From Bradyrhizobium diazoefficiens (lineage in GTDB: Bacteria; Pseudomonadota; Alphaproteobacteria; Rhizobiales; Xanthobacteraceae), in assembly GCF_016599855.1 (NCBI RefSeq), contig NZ_CP067041.1, forward strand, positions 2,294,001 to 2,358,000: a stretch of DNA of 64,000 bases, written 5' to 3'. The position numbers and the translations under genes were made by a program. Below the pieces are notes generated by a model. That model was given only the letters and a program-made list of their open reading frames with translations. It had not been told where the DNA came from and ran no database searches. Position 1 is the stretch's first letter; each line of letters starts with the position of its first letter. Shown here in pieces: positions 17,032 through 25,920 of this stretch.

Positions 17032-18288
17032 TTAACTTCCAACGCGCAGATGCGCCGATGTTCGCCGAGCCGAGCCCATGACAAGGCCAAGTGTGACGGC
17101 AAACCAAACGGTCGGGTGCCTTAGAATGAAATGGCTGATGCTGAAGATGGCGAGCGCAAAGATCAGAACGGCCAAGGCGTCAAGCCGCGCGCGGAGCAGG
17201 AGCACTAGCGTGCCAAGAAGCAGACTGGAAACGGCGATCACGCCGAGCAGCCCGCCTTGGGTGTACACGTCCAGGAGGGTGCTGTGAGCTTCCACGGGGA
17301 GTGGCACACCCCTGTCGGTGATGCCGCTTGGCTTCTCCAAATGCGGCCCAGGTCCAAGGCCGAGCGACCCGGACTCCAGTCCTGCATGCAAGGCGTCATG
17401 CCAAAGGCTCAGCCGCAGATCGGCGGTTTCCTTCGTTCCCTCGCCGCCATGATCCTTCATCATTCCGGCGGCGATCCCCTCGACATCACCCGCTGTTGCC
17501 GCCGCGTAAGGGAGCAGTGAGAGCGAAAGGGGAACTAGGGCCATTAGGGTTATGGCTGCGGCTGCGAAACGCAGACTCCATCGGTATTCGTGTGATGTTA
17601 GCCAGCTTCGCAGGCGCAGCGCAATGAACAGGGGTATTGAGAGCGACATTGAGATGAGGAATGTATCGCTCTTCGTCAGCCGGCCCACGACGAAGGTGGC
17701 GATGCAGCTCAATCCTGCGACAAGACGGCCAAATCGCTTGGCCGTCAGAGCCATGTGAAGCGAGAGTGGCGTGAAAACTGCGCAGTAGATTGCGAGCTGG
17801 TTTGGATTCTCCGACCACCCGCGAAACCGATCCCAGTACCATGGATCGACCGACGGGATGCTGAAGTAGTCCCAGCCCAATGCCAGTTGCGCGATGGTGG
17901 CGGTGATCCAGAATCCGATCATGAACCACAGGGTGTGGCGTAGAGTCCCCTCCGGTTTCAATGTCGCAGCGGCCAGGCAGGTGACGGCTGCCACGAGGAG
18001 GTATGCGAATATGTCGTGCACCACGAGCCCCGGGTCTATAATTTCCGGCCGCAGCAATGCCAGGAATGCCCCGAAACTCTGGATGAAGATAAAGCAGGCC
18101 CAGAATGCAAGCAGCCAGAGCAGAGCCGTGGGGTTGCAAATTCTTGAACGGGTCATGAGCTGCAGAGATGCGAGACCGAGCCAGATGACGAGGCAGGCCT
18201 CCCCAATGCCCAGGGGAAAGGCAGCAAGGCGCAGCTGCGAAGCCGTCTCAAGCACGAGCCCAAGCGCAAGGAGGGCACAACCGATCAT
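17032..18288 (-). CDS. O-antigen ligase/Wzy-type polymerase
   Basis: This 418-aa polytopic membrane protein has about ten hydrophobic segments. A large periplasmic loop near residues 270-340 contains GSLGLGPGPHLEKP and a following VEAHSTLLDVYTQGGLLG, the arrangement typical of the Wzy_C/O-antigen ligase family (H-S/N in the last loop). It would polymerise repeat units on the periplasmic face or ligate the chain. Its ATG overlaps the stop of the glycosyltransferase gene by 4 bp, and it ends 3 bp before the AsnB-like gene, so all belong to one operon. Confidence 0.85.
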   Translation of the reverse strand: MIGCALLALGLVLETASQLRLAAFPLGIGEACLVIWLGLASLQLMTRSRICNPTALLWLLAFWACFIFIQSFGAFLALLRPEIIDPGLVVHDIFAYLLVAAVTCLAAATLKPEGTLRHTLWFMIGFWITATIAQLALGWDYFSIPSVDPWYWDRFRGWSENPNQLAIYCAVFTPLSLHMALTAKRFGRLVAGLSCIATFVVGRLTKSDTFLISMSLSIPLFIALRLRSWLTSHEYRWSLRFAAAAITLMALVPLSLSLLPYAAATAGDVEGIAAGMMKDHGGEGTKETADLRLSLWHDALHAGLESGSLGLGPGPHLEKPSGITDRGVPLPVEAHSTLLDVYTQGGLLGVIAVSSLLLGTLVLLLRARLDALAVLIFALAIFSISHFILRHPTVWFAVTLGLVMGSARRTSAHLRVGS

Positions 18289-19472
18289 TGTATTTCACTG
18301 CTGTTGTGCGTCGCCGCCCGTCCGTCACTCGAGTGGCTGCGGCAAAGCAGCCGCTCATAGAGCTCTGCATAACGGTCGGCCACGAAGTTCAGGTCGAACT
18401 CGCGGCGGACCATATTGATCGAGCGACGGCCCATCGTCTTTGCACGCGAAGAATCCTGAAGAAGGCCAAGGATTGCGGCTGCGAGCGCGCGTGGGTCGCG
18501 CGGAGGTACAAGGTGACCATTCCAGCCTTCGATGACGACGTCATCGCACCCCGGCATGCGCGAGGTGACGATCGGCACGCCAGCCAACCCGGCTTCCAGC
18601 AGAACGCGGGGAATGCCTTCGCGATATTCGGTTGGAAAGGCAAAGATATCTGCGATTCCTAGGAGCCCAGGGATATCCGATCTGGCACCGGTCGCGATCA
18701 CATATGGTGCGTGCCGCTCGATCAGCGCCTGATCCACCGCGAATGGACCCTCGCTTTCGCGAGGACCAACGAGCAGAAACCGAACATTGGGGCGTGCCTG
18801 GTAAACGATCTCGGCCGCTTCGAGGAGCGTCGCAATGCCCTTTTGCACGGTCAACCGGGTCACTGTAAGGACGATTTCGGCATCGCGCAGCCCGAGCTCG
18901 GCGCGTAGCTCGGCAGGCGAAGCCATTCGCGCTTGTGCTGCCTCGAAAGCACCGACATCGATTCCCGAACTTCCGATAACGACAGACGGGCTTCTTCCAA
19001 GCAGATGGTGACGGGTGAAGAAGCTCCTGTCGGCCTTGTTTTGGAATACGGTCGTTGCGGTCCAGCAAGCAGCCATGCGTTGCATGGCTAGGTAGACTGG
19101 TCGAAACGCAAGTGCCTTCAGCTCCGTCGAGGAGAAGACCCATCCCATTCCGTTGATCGTCCGTACAACCGGAACGGAGCCGCGGAGCGCCAACGGTGCA
19201 AACAGGTTTGGCTTGGTATCAAAGGTTTGGATCACGTCGGGACGAGCGGACTTCACAAGTCGCGCCAGTTGCCCCATCGCAGCCCGATCGGAAACGCCCA
19301 TCCCGAATCTGTCGAACTGGTATTGATGATAGGGGATGCCGTTCTTCGCGAATGCAGATACTGCACCAGTGCCCGCCGCGCTCACGCGCAGGCCGCGGTT
19401 CTGCAGAGCCATCAGGAACGGGATACGCAGAGCGTGATCCTCGCCTCCTACGCAAAGCAAATGCGGCGCCAT
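18285..19472 (-). CDS. Glycosyltransferase family 4 (GT-B fold)
   Basis: This 395-aa enzyme has an N-terminal domain starting PHLLCVGGEDHALRIPFLMA. The C-terminal Rossmann domain contains LTVTRLTVQKGIATLLEAA and the EX7E signature in EGIPRVLLE. That layout matches GT4 retaining glycosyltransferases that add sugars to a lipid-linked intermediate in the cytoplasm. It is the first gene of the leftward operon continuing into the polymerase, AsnB-like and Wzz-like genes. An EPS-type promoter element lies about 85-125 bp upstream of the ATG. Confidence 0.9.
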   Translation of the reverse strand: MAPHLLCVGGEDHALRIPFLMALQNRGLRVSAAGTGAVSAFAKNGIPYHQYQFDRFGMGVSDRAAMGQLARLVKSARPDVIQTFDTKPNLFAPLALRGSVPVVRTINGMGWVFSSTELKALAFRPVYLAMQRMAACWTATTVFQNKADRSFFTRHHLLGRSPSVVIGSSGIDVGAFEAAQARMASPAELRAELGLRDAEIVLTVTRLTVQKGIATLLEAAEIVYQARPNVRFLLVGPRESEGPFAVDQALIERHAPYVIATGARSDIPGLLGIADIFAFPTEYREGIPRVLLEAGLAGVPIVTSRMPGCDDVVIEGWNGHLVPPRDPRALAAAILGLLQDSSRAKTMGRRSINMVRREFDLNFVADRYAELYERLLCRSHSSDGRAATHNSSEIQ

Positions 19473-19556
19473 CTTTGTTCCTTTCGACCCTCAGCAATTC
19501 ACCAACACGTCAGCGTAGGGCCCCGGTTTTTCCCGGCGAAAGTGCGACAGGGGCAG

Positions 19557-19597
19557 GTTAGGACGTGTCCGCGGCCTGTCTTCATTCATTCGCATGA
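19557..19597 (-). promoter_or_regulatory. EPS-type promoter element for the GT4-Wzy-AsnB-Wzz operon
   Basis: The plus strand 19579-19597 reads TCTTCATTCATTCGCATGA, which differs from the shared 19-mer only at position 3. Sixteen bases to its left is GTTAGG (19557-19562), read on the minus strand as CCTAAC, a -10-like hexamer. The leader to the ATG at 19472 would be about 80 nt. Confidence 0.6.
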
Positions 19598-19658
19598 CAG
19601 AGGTAGCAAGCGATTCCTGAACGTGCCCCGACAGGGTTTTTGGCCGGGCAACACAGCG

Positions 19659-20318
19659 CTAGGGCAAGACAGCGAGGCGTCCGAGCAACGCGATCAGGTC
19701 TGCTTGCCGGCGTGTCTGTGTTTTGACGAACAGTGAGGCTAACTGGGATCGCACCGTCGTTCGACTTAATCGTCGCGCACGTGCAATGTCGATCAGGTTG
19801 TTGCCTCGAGCCAATTCAATAGCAAGCTGAGTTTCGGCAGCGGTGAATCCAAACAGCCGCTGCAGCGTCCGCGGCGAGGGCTCCGGATGCGCATCCAGGT
19901 CCAACAGGATCAACGCAATGGTCTCGTCCAGCCACGCGTTCGCGACCTGGTTGATAAGAGCGGTGAACCCCTCCTTGGTCGACGTCGCGAGCCAGGATGT
20001 CGAGCCTGCTGGAAACTGGGCGCCGGCACGATGGACGAGTTGCTTTACGGCGCCATAGAGCGTTTCCTGGCCCGCATTGACGCGCGTCTCGCGTTCCAGT
20101 ATTGCGCGGCCGGCCGGACTGAGTTCGACGACTCGACCGCGTCTGAGCAAGACCTGTCCGCAACCGATGCGTGCGAGCACGCCGCGCAGGCCGTCCTTGG
20201 GGTTCTGCGATTCAGAGTGAGCGGATGGCGCAGGACTAGAAATGTTGAATATCGATTCATTGGAATGATGCTGCAAAGAAATCGTGGTCCTTGGCAATGC
20301 CTGGCTTAAGTTCAACAT
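19659..20318 (-). CDS. LuxR-family HTH regulator with PAS-like N-terminal region
   Basis: This 219-aa protein starts at the ATG of MLNLSQALPRTT, preceded by AGGGAAAT; longer in-frame extensions have no good start. The middle region (VLLRRGRVVELSPAGRAILE and onward) resembles a PAS-like sensor in which no ligand residues can be named. The C-terminal domain LFGFTAAETQLAIELARGNN with RTTVRSQLASLFVKTQTRRQ is a LuxR/GerE helix-turn-helix. There is no phosphoreceiver. It sits between two EPS operons, separated from the export gene by 267 bp, and lacks the EPS promoter element itself. That makes it a candidate regulator of the cluster (inference). Confidence 0.8.
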   Translation of the reverse strand: MLNLSQALPRTTISLQHHSNESIFNISSPAPSAHSESQNPKDGLRGVLARIGCGQVLLRRGRVVELSPAGRAILERETRVNAGQETLYGAVKQLVHRAGAQFPAGSTSWLATSTKEGFTALINQVANAWLDETIALILLDLDAHPEPSPRTLQRLFGFTAAETQLAIELARGNNLIDIARARRLSRTTVRSQLASLFVKTQTRRQADLIALLGRLAVLP

Positions 20319-20402
20319 GGTTATTTCCCTAGCCGTGCTTCCCGATTGAGAGAACGTGCGGCGAAGATTCCAAACTTCTGCCAAGCGTGTAAACGTTGAA
20401 GG

Positions 20403-20412
20403 GGGGGTACCC
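20403..20412. promoter_or_regulatory. Perfect palindrome GGGGTACCCC upstream of the LuxR gene
   Basis: The 10-bp palindrome lies about 85 bp upstream of the LuxR-family start. A related half-match (GGGAGTACCCCT, 20566-20577) lies 160 bp further, at the 3' end of the export gene. Symmetric GC-rich sites of this size suit a dimeric regulator, possibly autoregulation by the LuxR protein. No function is proven. Confidence 0.3.
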
Positions 20413-20441
20413 CGCAGCGGCCGCAACAGGCGGAGGTCACG

Positions 20442-20732
20442 ATGCTTCCGACCACCGCCACGATTGTGATCAAGGAAGGGGTAGTAACGCGGGTTTACGC
20501 CTCGCGCGTGCGGCTGCGGGTATGCGGAAGCCACTCCGGAAGGAGCGCGTCGAGCTTACTCGTAAGGGAGTACCCCTATTCGCGGTCAGTTCAAGAGTCT
20601 GGCCGTCCCTGGGCGCAACGTGACTTCGATCACGTCGCCGGGCTCCACGTCGAAGTCGACGGATGCGGGTATTCTGTCCCACTGCTGACCGAGCCGCCGC
20701 ACGACGACCACATCGGGATTGAGTTCACCTGA
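20442..20732 (+). CDS. Possible small ORF antisense to the export gene 3' end
   Basis: The 96-aa frame has a strong ribosome binding site (GGAGGT eight bases before the ATG). It begins MLPTTATIVIKEGVVTRVYA, which reads like a small beta-rich protein start. From base 20586 on it overlaps the opposite-strand export gene, and its C-terminal half looks like a shadow. It could be a short real peptide running into noise, or chance. Low confidence. Confidence 0.2.
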   Translation: MLPTTATIVIKEGVVTRVYASRVRLRVCGSHSGRSASSLLVREYPYSRSVQESGRPWAQRDFDHVAGLHVEVDGCGYSVPLLTEPPHDDHIGIEFT

Positions 20733-21860
20733 ATTGACGGGGATGGCCCCCGAGCCGCCGATGGGCTGCAGTTTCTGACTAAGTGCCTGCATTCGCACGC
20801 GCAGGTCTGCCAATCGGACGTTCGAGTCTTTCTGCTCCCTGAGCAGATTGATCGTGCGCTGGCTGGTCACGCGTTCCGCTTGCCGCACGAAATCCTCGCG
20901 TTGGCGCTGGAGCCGCATGAGTTCGACGCTCGTCTGCAGCCGCCGGGTCGAGGATAGCAGCAGGGCGCGCCGGCTTTCGCTTACACGAGGGCTTGCCAGT
21001 AGTCCGGAGCCGAACGCCTTCATGACCCGTTCGAGTTCCTCCTCGTCGGCCTGCACGCCTTTCTCTTCACCCTCCTGCTGCTTCTTGAGAGTAGCGAACT
21101 GCGCGTCCGTTTGCTTTACGGCGTCCTCCAGAAAGAGCTTTTCCGTGCGGTAGTCGTTTTGCGAGGTTTTCAGAGACTCCCTCTCGGCTTGGACCACCGA
21201 ACCGATCACGCTTGCGGGCAGCGAAATGTCGGTTGGAGGCGTAGCGTCGAATGTGTCGCGGCCATCAAGCTCCGCGCCAGTTCGGACGATATGGAAATAT
21301 TCCTTAGTGTATTCGGTGGCGAGCGACTGATAGTCCCGTATGAGATCCGCGGGGTCGATGGCGCCCGGTTGCATGCCGCGCGATCGCAACAAGCTGAAAC
21401 CACCGGCTACTGCCACGGCCTGGCGCACGGTCATTGAAGCCCGATATGCCTGCTGTCCGGGCGTGAGCACGTCGCCGGACACATAGACCGGCCGGTATTC
21501 CACAACGCTGGCCATGACGTCGCCGGGCTTGACCACGAACGGCTGGTCGCGTCCGTCGGTCAGGCGTTGACGCAATATCCTTGCTTGCAGCAGCGTTTCT
21601 ATGCGGCTCTGCATCTCTGCCGGGGTCAGGCCTGCAACTTCAATCGTCCCCCCTCCCGGAAGCGGGATGGTGCCGTCGATCTGGATTTGTGTGCGGCTGC
21701 GCTGATCGGGGAGGCCGCCGATCGATATCTCGATGATATCGCCCGGTGCAAGCTTGTATGGAGCGGCAAGAGCTAGGCCACTTGTCGTAAGAAACAGAAT
21801 TGCCGCGCAGGAACCTCGTAGGAGGGCGGCCGAGGGCCTGACCCACTTCGTGCACTTCAT
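20586..21860 (-). CDS. Wza/GumB-like outer-membrane polysaccharide export protein
   Basis: This 424-aa protein starts at the ATG preceded by GGGAG. A signal peptide ends near LALAA; no lipobox cysteine is seen, unlike classical Wza. The Poly_export domain begins YKLAPGDIIEISIGG and continues with SLBB-type segments (RPVYVSGDVLTPGQQAYRA). About residues 230-370 are Glu/Arg/Gln-rich and predict a long coiled coil. The C-terminus FDVEPGDVIEVTLRPG repeats the export-domain motif. It forms the periplasmic/outer-membrane conduit with the Wzz-like protein. It is last in the operon beginning with the nucleotidyltransferase. Confidence 0.88.
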   Translation of the reverse strand: MKCTKWVRPSAALLRGSCAAILFLTTSGLALAAPYKLAPGDIIEISIGGLPDQRSRTQIQIDGTIPLPGGGTIEVAGLTPAEMQSRIETLLQARILRQRLTDGRDQPFVVKPGDVMASVVEYRPVYVSGDVLTPGQQAYRASMTVRQAVAVAGGFSLLRSRGMQPGAIDPADLIRDYQSLATEYTKEYFHIVRTGAELDGRDTFDATPPTDISLPASVIGSVVQAERESLKTSQNDYRTEKLFLEDAVKQTDAQFATLKKQQEGEEKGVQADEEELERVMKAFGSGLLASPRVSESRRALLLSSTRRLQTSVELMRLQRQREDFVRQAERVTSQRTINLLREQKDSNVRLADLRVRMQALSQKLQPIGGSGAIPVNSGELNPDVVVVRRLGQQWDRIPASVDFDVEPGDVIEVTLRPGTARLLN

Positions 21861-21926
21861 GGACGAACTCCCATGCAACCGAGCCTTTCGCCGCTCGCGA
21901 TTGGCGGTAACCGATCGCGGTCCTTC

Positions 21927-22967
21927 TCAGACGGCTTTCTTCAAGTCTGAAATGTGGGCGGTCGGAAGAAAGATCTCGTAATTTCCGAAGAAGTGTCTCT
22001 GTTCCTCGACGTGGTCGAACAGGCCCTGGTTCAAGGCAGCGAGGATTTCGCTGATCCCTTGCCGAACGCTGATTTCAGGTGTGAAATTCAACACCCGACG
22101 GATCTTGTCGAAGTTCACCCGGTAATTCCGCGGGTCGGCGCCGCGCTCCTGATACGTCACTTTCGACCGCGGAAGATGCCTCAGGACCTCCTCGACGACC
22201 ATCAGCTTTGTGCAGTTGTTCTCCTCGCAGCCCACGTTGAAGACCTCGAAAGCGACCTTGCTGGCGGGCGCGCTGAGCACCTCCTCGATCGCGCGAGCGA
22301 AATCGCGAACATGGCAGTAAGGACGCCAGGTCTTGGGATCGAATACCAGTAGTTCATTGCCCAAGTAGAGCTCGCGCACAAATTCGTTCACCGTGAGATC
22401 GAAGCGCATTCGCGAGGAAAGGCCGAAGGCGGTGGCAAAGCGGAGGACCGTTGGATGAAATCCGACCTTTCCTTCGAGACCCAGGATCTTCCGCTCCATC
22501 TCCACCTTGTGCTTGGCGTATAGTGAAAGTGGCGCGAGCGGGTAATTTTCATCGACGGGTTTGTCTTCTTCCACCAGGCCATAATTGGAGCAGGTGGACA
22601 CAAAGACGAGCCGGTCGACAGGGTGATGTTGCAGGGCGTCGATGAAGGATGCGACGCCACGCTGGTTGATGGCATGACTTTCGTCGGGGTACTTGCTCGT
22701 GATTGGATCGCCGACGAGCCCAGCCAGGATAACGACGTCATCCACTCCGCTCAGAGCGTGAGCGGCGACACGTGGGTCGCGAATATCGCCGTGCATAAAC
22801 TCGTATTGCGGATAGCTCAGATAGGGCCAGGCACAACTCTCATTCTTGTATATGAGCTGATCCAGGCAGCGAACGTGCCAGCCCTTTCTCAGGAGATGGC
22901 CGGTGATCACCGAGCCCACGTAACCAGCGCCACCTACGAGAAGCACAGTTCGTTTTTCAGTTGCCAT
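21927..22967 (-). CDS. NAD-dependent sugar-nucleotide epimerase/dehydratase (extended SDR)
   Basis: This 346-aa protein has an N-terminal Rossmann motif GGAGYVGSVI and an acidic residue after the second strand. The active-site Ser/Thr is in STCSNYG and YxxxK in YAKHK. The pattern fits extended SDR enzymes acting on NDP-sugars. The operon context (nucleotidyltransferase, aminotransferase, priming transferase) says it remodels the sugar that is then aminated or transferred. Exact reaction (4-epimerase, 4,6-dehydratase or reductase) is not clear from motifs alone. Confidence 0.85.
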   Translation of the reverse strand: MATEKRTVLLVGGAGYVGSVITGHLLRKGWHVRCLDQLIYKNESCAWPYLSYPQYEFMHGDIRDPRVAAHALSGVDDVVILAGLVGDPITSKYPDESHAINQRGVASFIDALQHHPVDRLVFVSTCSNYGLVEEDKPVDENYPLAPLSLYAKHKVEMERKILGLEGKVGFHPTVLRFATAFGLSSRMRFDLTVNEFVRELYLGNELLVFDPKTWRPYCHVRDFARAIEEVLSAPASKVAFEVFNVGCEENNCTKLMVVEEVLRHLPRSKVTYQERGADPRNYRVNFDKIRRVLNFTPEISVRQGISEILAALNQGLFDHVEEQRHFFGNYEIFLPTAHISDLKKAV

Positions 22968-22983
22968 TTGAGCACCCGTCTAC

Positions 22984-23715
22984 CTAAAACAAATTTGCGC
23001 CGAGAGATCCACCCTTTGGCGTCACGCCGCTCTGACCGTTCGGTGGGAGTCTTCGCAGCCGGCTGAGAAGCGGCTCACCCAGAGCAATCCATGCGGCCCG
23101 AACAATCCACCGGAGATCCGACGTGACGGTTCGATTGGAATAGTATGCCAGGTCAATCTTCGCCTTGGCGGGAAACAGAACCTCGCGATAGAACTCTGCC
23201 GCGTTGCCGTCCTGCGGCAGCAGCATATTTTCATGCCGGAAGAGAACCTGGCACGGCCCGACGAGGCCTGGTCTGTGCTCCAGAATCTTTTCGAATCCAT
23301 TTTTGAAACAGTCGGCAAATACGAGCGTCTCGGGTCTCGGGCCGACGAAAGACATGTCACCCCGCAGGATGTTCCAGAGCTGCGGCAGCTCATCCAGCTT
23401 GAATGCAGCCAGCGTCCGCCCGATCCTCGTCATGCGGTTGTCATTGACCATCGTGAGCGGACTTCCGCGATCGTCACAGTCGGCTCTGAACTTCCGGAAC
23501 TTGTACATGCGGAACGGCGATCCGTTCAGTCCCAGACGCAATTGCGAATAAAGTATCGGTCGTCCGCCTTCGATCCAGATTGCAAGAGAAACAATGAGCA
23601 GGATCGGGAGGGAGACGATTATGCCCATTCCGGCGCAGAGGATATCGACGACGCGCCGCAAGCGCACAGCCCGAACTGCTGGCCTTGAGCATCCTGCATT
23701 CACCGTTTCGCTCAT
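22984..23715 (-). CDS. Undecaprenyl-phosphate sugar phosphotransferase (priming enzyme)
   Basis: This 243-aa short bacterial sugar transferase has a membrane-associated segment near residues 28-50 (GIIVSLPILLIVSLAIWI). The catalytic core includes FRMYKFRKFRADCD, the KLDELPQLWNILRGDMS motif and the FVGPRPE signature of the WcaJ/PglC/ExoY superfamily. It transfers a sugar-1-phosphate to undecaprenyl phosphate to start each repeat unit. It lacks the long N-terminal membrane domain of WcaJ. The ATG overlaps the stop of the aminotransferase gene (ATGA). Confidence 0.93.
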   Translation of the reverse strand: MSETVNAGCSRPAVRAVRLRRVVDILCAGMGIIVSLPILLIVSLAIWIEGGRPILYSQLRLGLNGSPFRMYKFRKFRADCDDRGSPLTMVNDNRMTRIGRTLAAFKLDELPQLWNILRGDMSFVGPRPETLVFADCFKNGFEKILEHRPGLVGPCQVLFRHENMLLPQDGNAAEFYREVLFPAKAKIDLAYYSNRTVTSDLRWIVRAAWIALGEPLLSRLRRLPPNGQSGVTPKGGSLGANLF

Positions 23716-24851
23716 GCCTGTACGGCCTCCGGGGGATGGCTTGCCTGAAGTCCATCCGCGAGGCTGTCCGCCACGTGATCGACATCGGCGGGAGTCATGG
23801 CTGGATGGAGCGGCAGCGTGAGCTCACGTCCGCAAAAATCCTCGGTGTTGGGCAGGCTTATGCCGGGATAACGATCCTGGTAGAACGTCAATCGATGCAC
23901 CGGGGGATAATGAATGGTGGTCTGAACGCCGCGCTTGCTGAGCTGCTCGATCAAGGGCTGCCGAGCGCTTGCCGCGGGAAGCACGATCGGCAGCAGGTGG
24001 TGAGCCGACGCCCAGGACGCCTTGAACGGCACCAGAACCGATGGGCAACGCTCGGCAAGGCGCCGCCGATAGTGCAGCGACAGATGACGCCTCGTGTCGT
24101 TCCAACCCGGCAGCTTTCGCAGCTGCACGAGCCCGACCGCCGCGCGCAACTCGTCCATGCGGTAATTGAATCCCAGAAGCGTCACATCGTATTCGGGGCT
24201 GCGGCTAACGAGACGCTGGCGCGTGTTGCTGGTCATGCCATGTGACCTGGCGCGCCTGATCAAGTCGTTCAAAATCCGGTGACGTGTTATGATTGCGCCG
24301 CCTTCAGCGGTCGTCATGTTCTTGTTGCCGTAAAAGGAGAATGCCGCTGCATCGCCAAACGTACCGGCCCCTTTGACGCCGGGTGCATGCGCGGCGTCCT
24401 CTATCAAGAGCATATCCTTGCTGCGAACGAATGCCTGCCACTCCTCTCGATCGGCGAGGTAGCCCGCAAAGTGCATGAGGATCACTGCTTTCGTCCGCGA
24501 AGTGCATTTGCGCCGCGCGTCAGCCACGGACATCAGGGGAACTGCCCCGGATTCGATATCGACGAACACGGGCTTTGCTCCGACGTAGAGCACGGCATTG
24601 GCCGTCGCAACGAACGTTAAAGATGGAACGAGGACTTCATCGCCCGGACCAATCCCAAGCGCATGCAGGATGAGGTGAAGCGCCGCCGTGCAGGAGCCGA
24701 CGGCGATCGCTTCGTCGGCGCCATGCATATGGGCAAACGTTTCCTCGAACTCCCGGACGCGATCTCCCATGGTGATCCAGCCGCTGTCGATGGCGGCAGC
24801 AAGAGCTTCCTTTTCGTCGACTCCCAGGGTCGGTTCTGATACTAAAAGCAT
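23712..24851 (-). CDS. DegT/DnrJ/EryC1/StrS-family sugar aminotransferase
   Basis: This 379-aa PLP-dependent enzyme has a cofactor-binding start VGSCTAALHLILHALG. An Asp pairs with the PLP nitrogen in LLIEDAAHAPG, and the Schiff-base lysine lies in FYGNKNMTTAEGG near residue 176. These enzymes transaminate keto-sugars on NDP carriers, so the polysaccharide probably contains an amino sugar, which could receive the activated acyl group from the ANL systems. Located between the nucleotidyltransferase and the priming transferase in one operon. Confidence 0.93.
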   Translation of the reverse strand: MLLVSEPTLGVDEKEALAAAIDSGWITMGDRVREFEETFAHMHGADEAIAVGSCTAALHLILHALGIGPGDEVLVPSLTFVATANAVLYVGAKPVFVDIESGAVPLMSVADARRKCTSRTKAVILMHFAGYLADREEWQAFVRSKDMLLIEDAAHAPGVKGAGTFGDAAAFSFYGNKNMTTAEGGAIITRHRILNDLIRRARSHGMTSNTRQRLVSRSPEYDVTLLGFNYRMDELRAAVGLVQLRKLPGWNDTRRHLSLHYRRRLAERCPSVLVPFKASWASAHHLLPIVLPAASARQPLIEQLSKRGVQTTIHYPPVHRLTFYQDRYPGISLPNTEDFCGRELTLPLHPAMTPADVDHVADSLADGLQASHPPEAVQA

Positions 24852-24896
24852 GTGTTCCTCTTCCCATTCATTCGCACCTGCGAAGGGGAGGCTGCG

Positions 24897-25613
24897 TCAG
24901 GCAGCTGCAGTTGCGAATGCGGACGATTGCTCGTCCCACGCAATATCCTGGGCCTTCAGGAAGTCTTCGACTCGTCCAATGTCCAGCCACAGGCCGGTGT
25001 GTTTGAAGACGTTGACGCGAACCTCGTCCTCCAGCATCTGGAACATCAGGTCGTCGAACCCGAACGGAACGCCCGACGGAATGCGCTCGAGGACGACGGG
25101 ATTCATGCAGTAGATTCCCATGCTGACGAGGTTCGTCAGCTCGGGCTTCTCGCGAAATCCGGTCACGCGTCCATCCGCTTCGTCGATCACACCGAAGTCC
25201 ATCTTCGTACCCCGAACGGAAGTGGCGATGGTGATGTTGGCGTCGGAGTTTCGATGATTGTGGATGAGCTGGTTCAGGCTTAAATCTGTCAGCACGTCGC
25301 CGTTGAGGACCAGGAACGGCTCGTCGAGCTGTTCTCGCAGCAGCGACAATGGACCGATCGTGCCGAGCGGCTCGAGCTCCTGCGTGTAGGTGATCCGCAT
25401 ATTCCACTGGTTGCCGTCACCACAGACGCTACGGATCAGATGGCCCAGATAGCCGGTCGTGACGAAGACGTCGCGGATCCCGTTTCGTCTCAGCCATTTG
25501 AGAACGAGTTCAAGCACAGGACGCGCGCCGATTGGCATGAGAGGTTTTGGCAAAATGGACGTATGCGGGCGAAGTCGGGTTCCCTTGCCGCCGCACTGAA
25601 CCACCGCTTTCAT
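24897..25613 (-). CDS. Sugar-1-phosphate nucleotidyltransferase
   Basis: The 238-aa product begins MKAVVQCGGKGTRLRP, the nucleotide-binding signature of the RmlA/HddC/GalU superfamily; the ATG is preceded by GGGAGG, which decides against the longer frame. Other conserved parts are LPKPLMPIGARPVLE and FLVLNGDVLTDLSL (metal-binding Asp). It activates a sugar-1-phosphate as NDP-sugar. Its size suits the short mannose/heptose-1-P guanylyltransferase branch; base and sugar specificity are not determinable. First gene of its operon, 59 bp downstream of an EPS-type promoter element. Confidence 0.9.
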   Translation of the reverse strand: MKAVVQCGGKGTRLRPHTSILPKPLMPIGARPVLELVLKWLRRNGIRDVFVTTGYLGHLIRSVCGDGNQWNMRITYTQELEPLGTIGPLSLLREQLDEPFLVLNGDVLTDLSLNQLIHNHRNSDANITIATSVRGTKMDFGVIDEADGRVTGFREKPELTNLVSMGIYCMNPVVLERIPSGVPFGFDDLMFQMLEDEVRVNVFKHTGLWLDIGRVEDFLKAQDIAWDEQSSAFATAAA

Positions 25614-25671
25614 TTTGGCCTCCCTGTACTCAAGAAACGCTCTAAAAATCGAGCTATCTTCGTAGGAGGAA

Positions 25672-25713
25672 ATTAGGAGCAAACCGTGCCTGCGTCTTCG
25701 TGCGTTTGCATGA
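25672..25713 (-). promoter_or_regulatory. EPS-type promoter element for the nucleotidyltransferase-to-export operon
   Basis: 25695-25713 reads TCTTCGTGCGTTTGCATGA on the plus strand, the most divergent of the seven copies, but it keeps the GCATGA end exactly. The hexamer ATTAGG (25672-25677; CCTAAT on the minus strand) lies at exactly 17 bp. The rest of the 307-bp gap 25614-25920 shows no gene; its right half holds the 3' flank of the ACP operon. Confidence 0.55.
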
Positions 25714-25920
25714 GAGCCGTTGCGGTCGGACCGCAAAGAATGCCGCCGATGCCATGCAGTTGGCGTACCTCTTTCGGAAGACGCAGGTTGCGGGATGCTG
25801 AAGGCTCGCTCGCGAAGCGCGAACAGGATGGTGCTCGGGGAGCGAACGAGACTCGAGCGCTAAGCCGCTATCGTTTGACCTTTGGGCTTGCGTCCTGCGC
25901 TTGCCGGGGCCGCCGACGGG

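Noticed and set aside
24861..24880. Half-match of the EPS element (CATTCATTCGCACC) before the aminotransferase gene
   Set aside because: It loses the conserved GCATGA end, and a -10 at the expected spacing would fall inside the coding sequence. The gene is cotranscribed with the nucleotidyltransferase.
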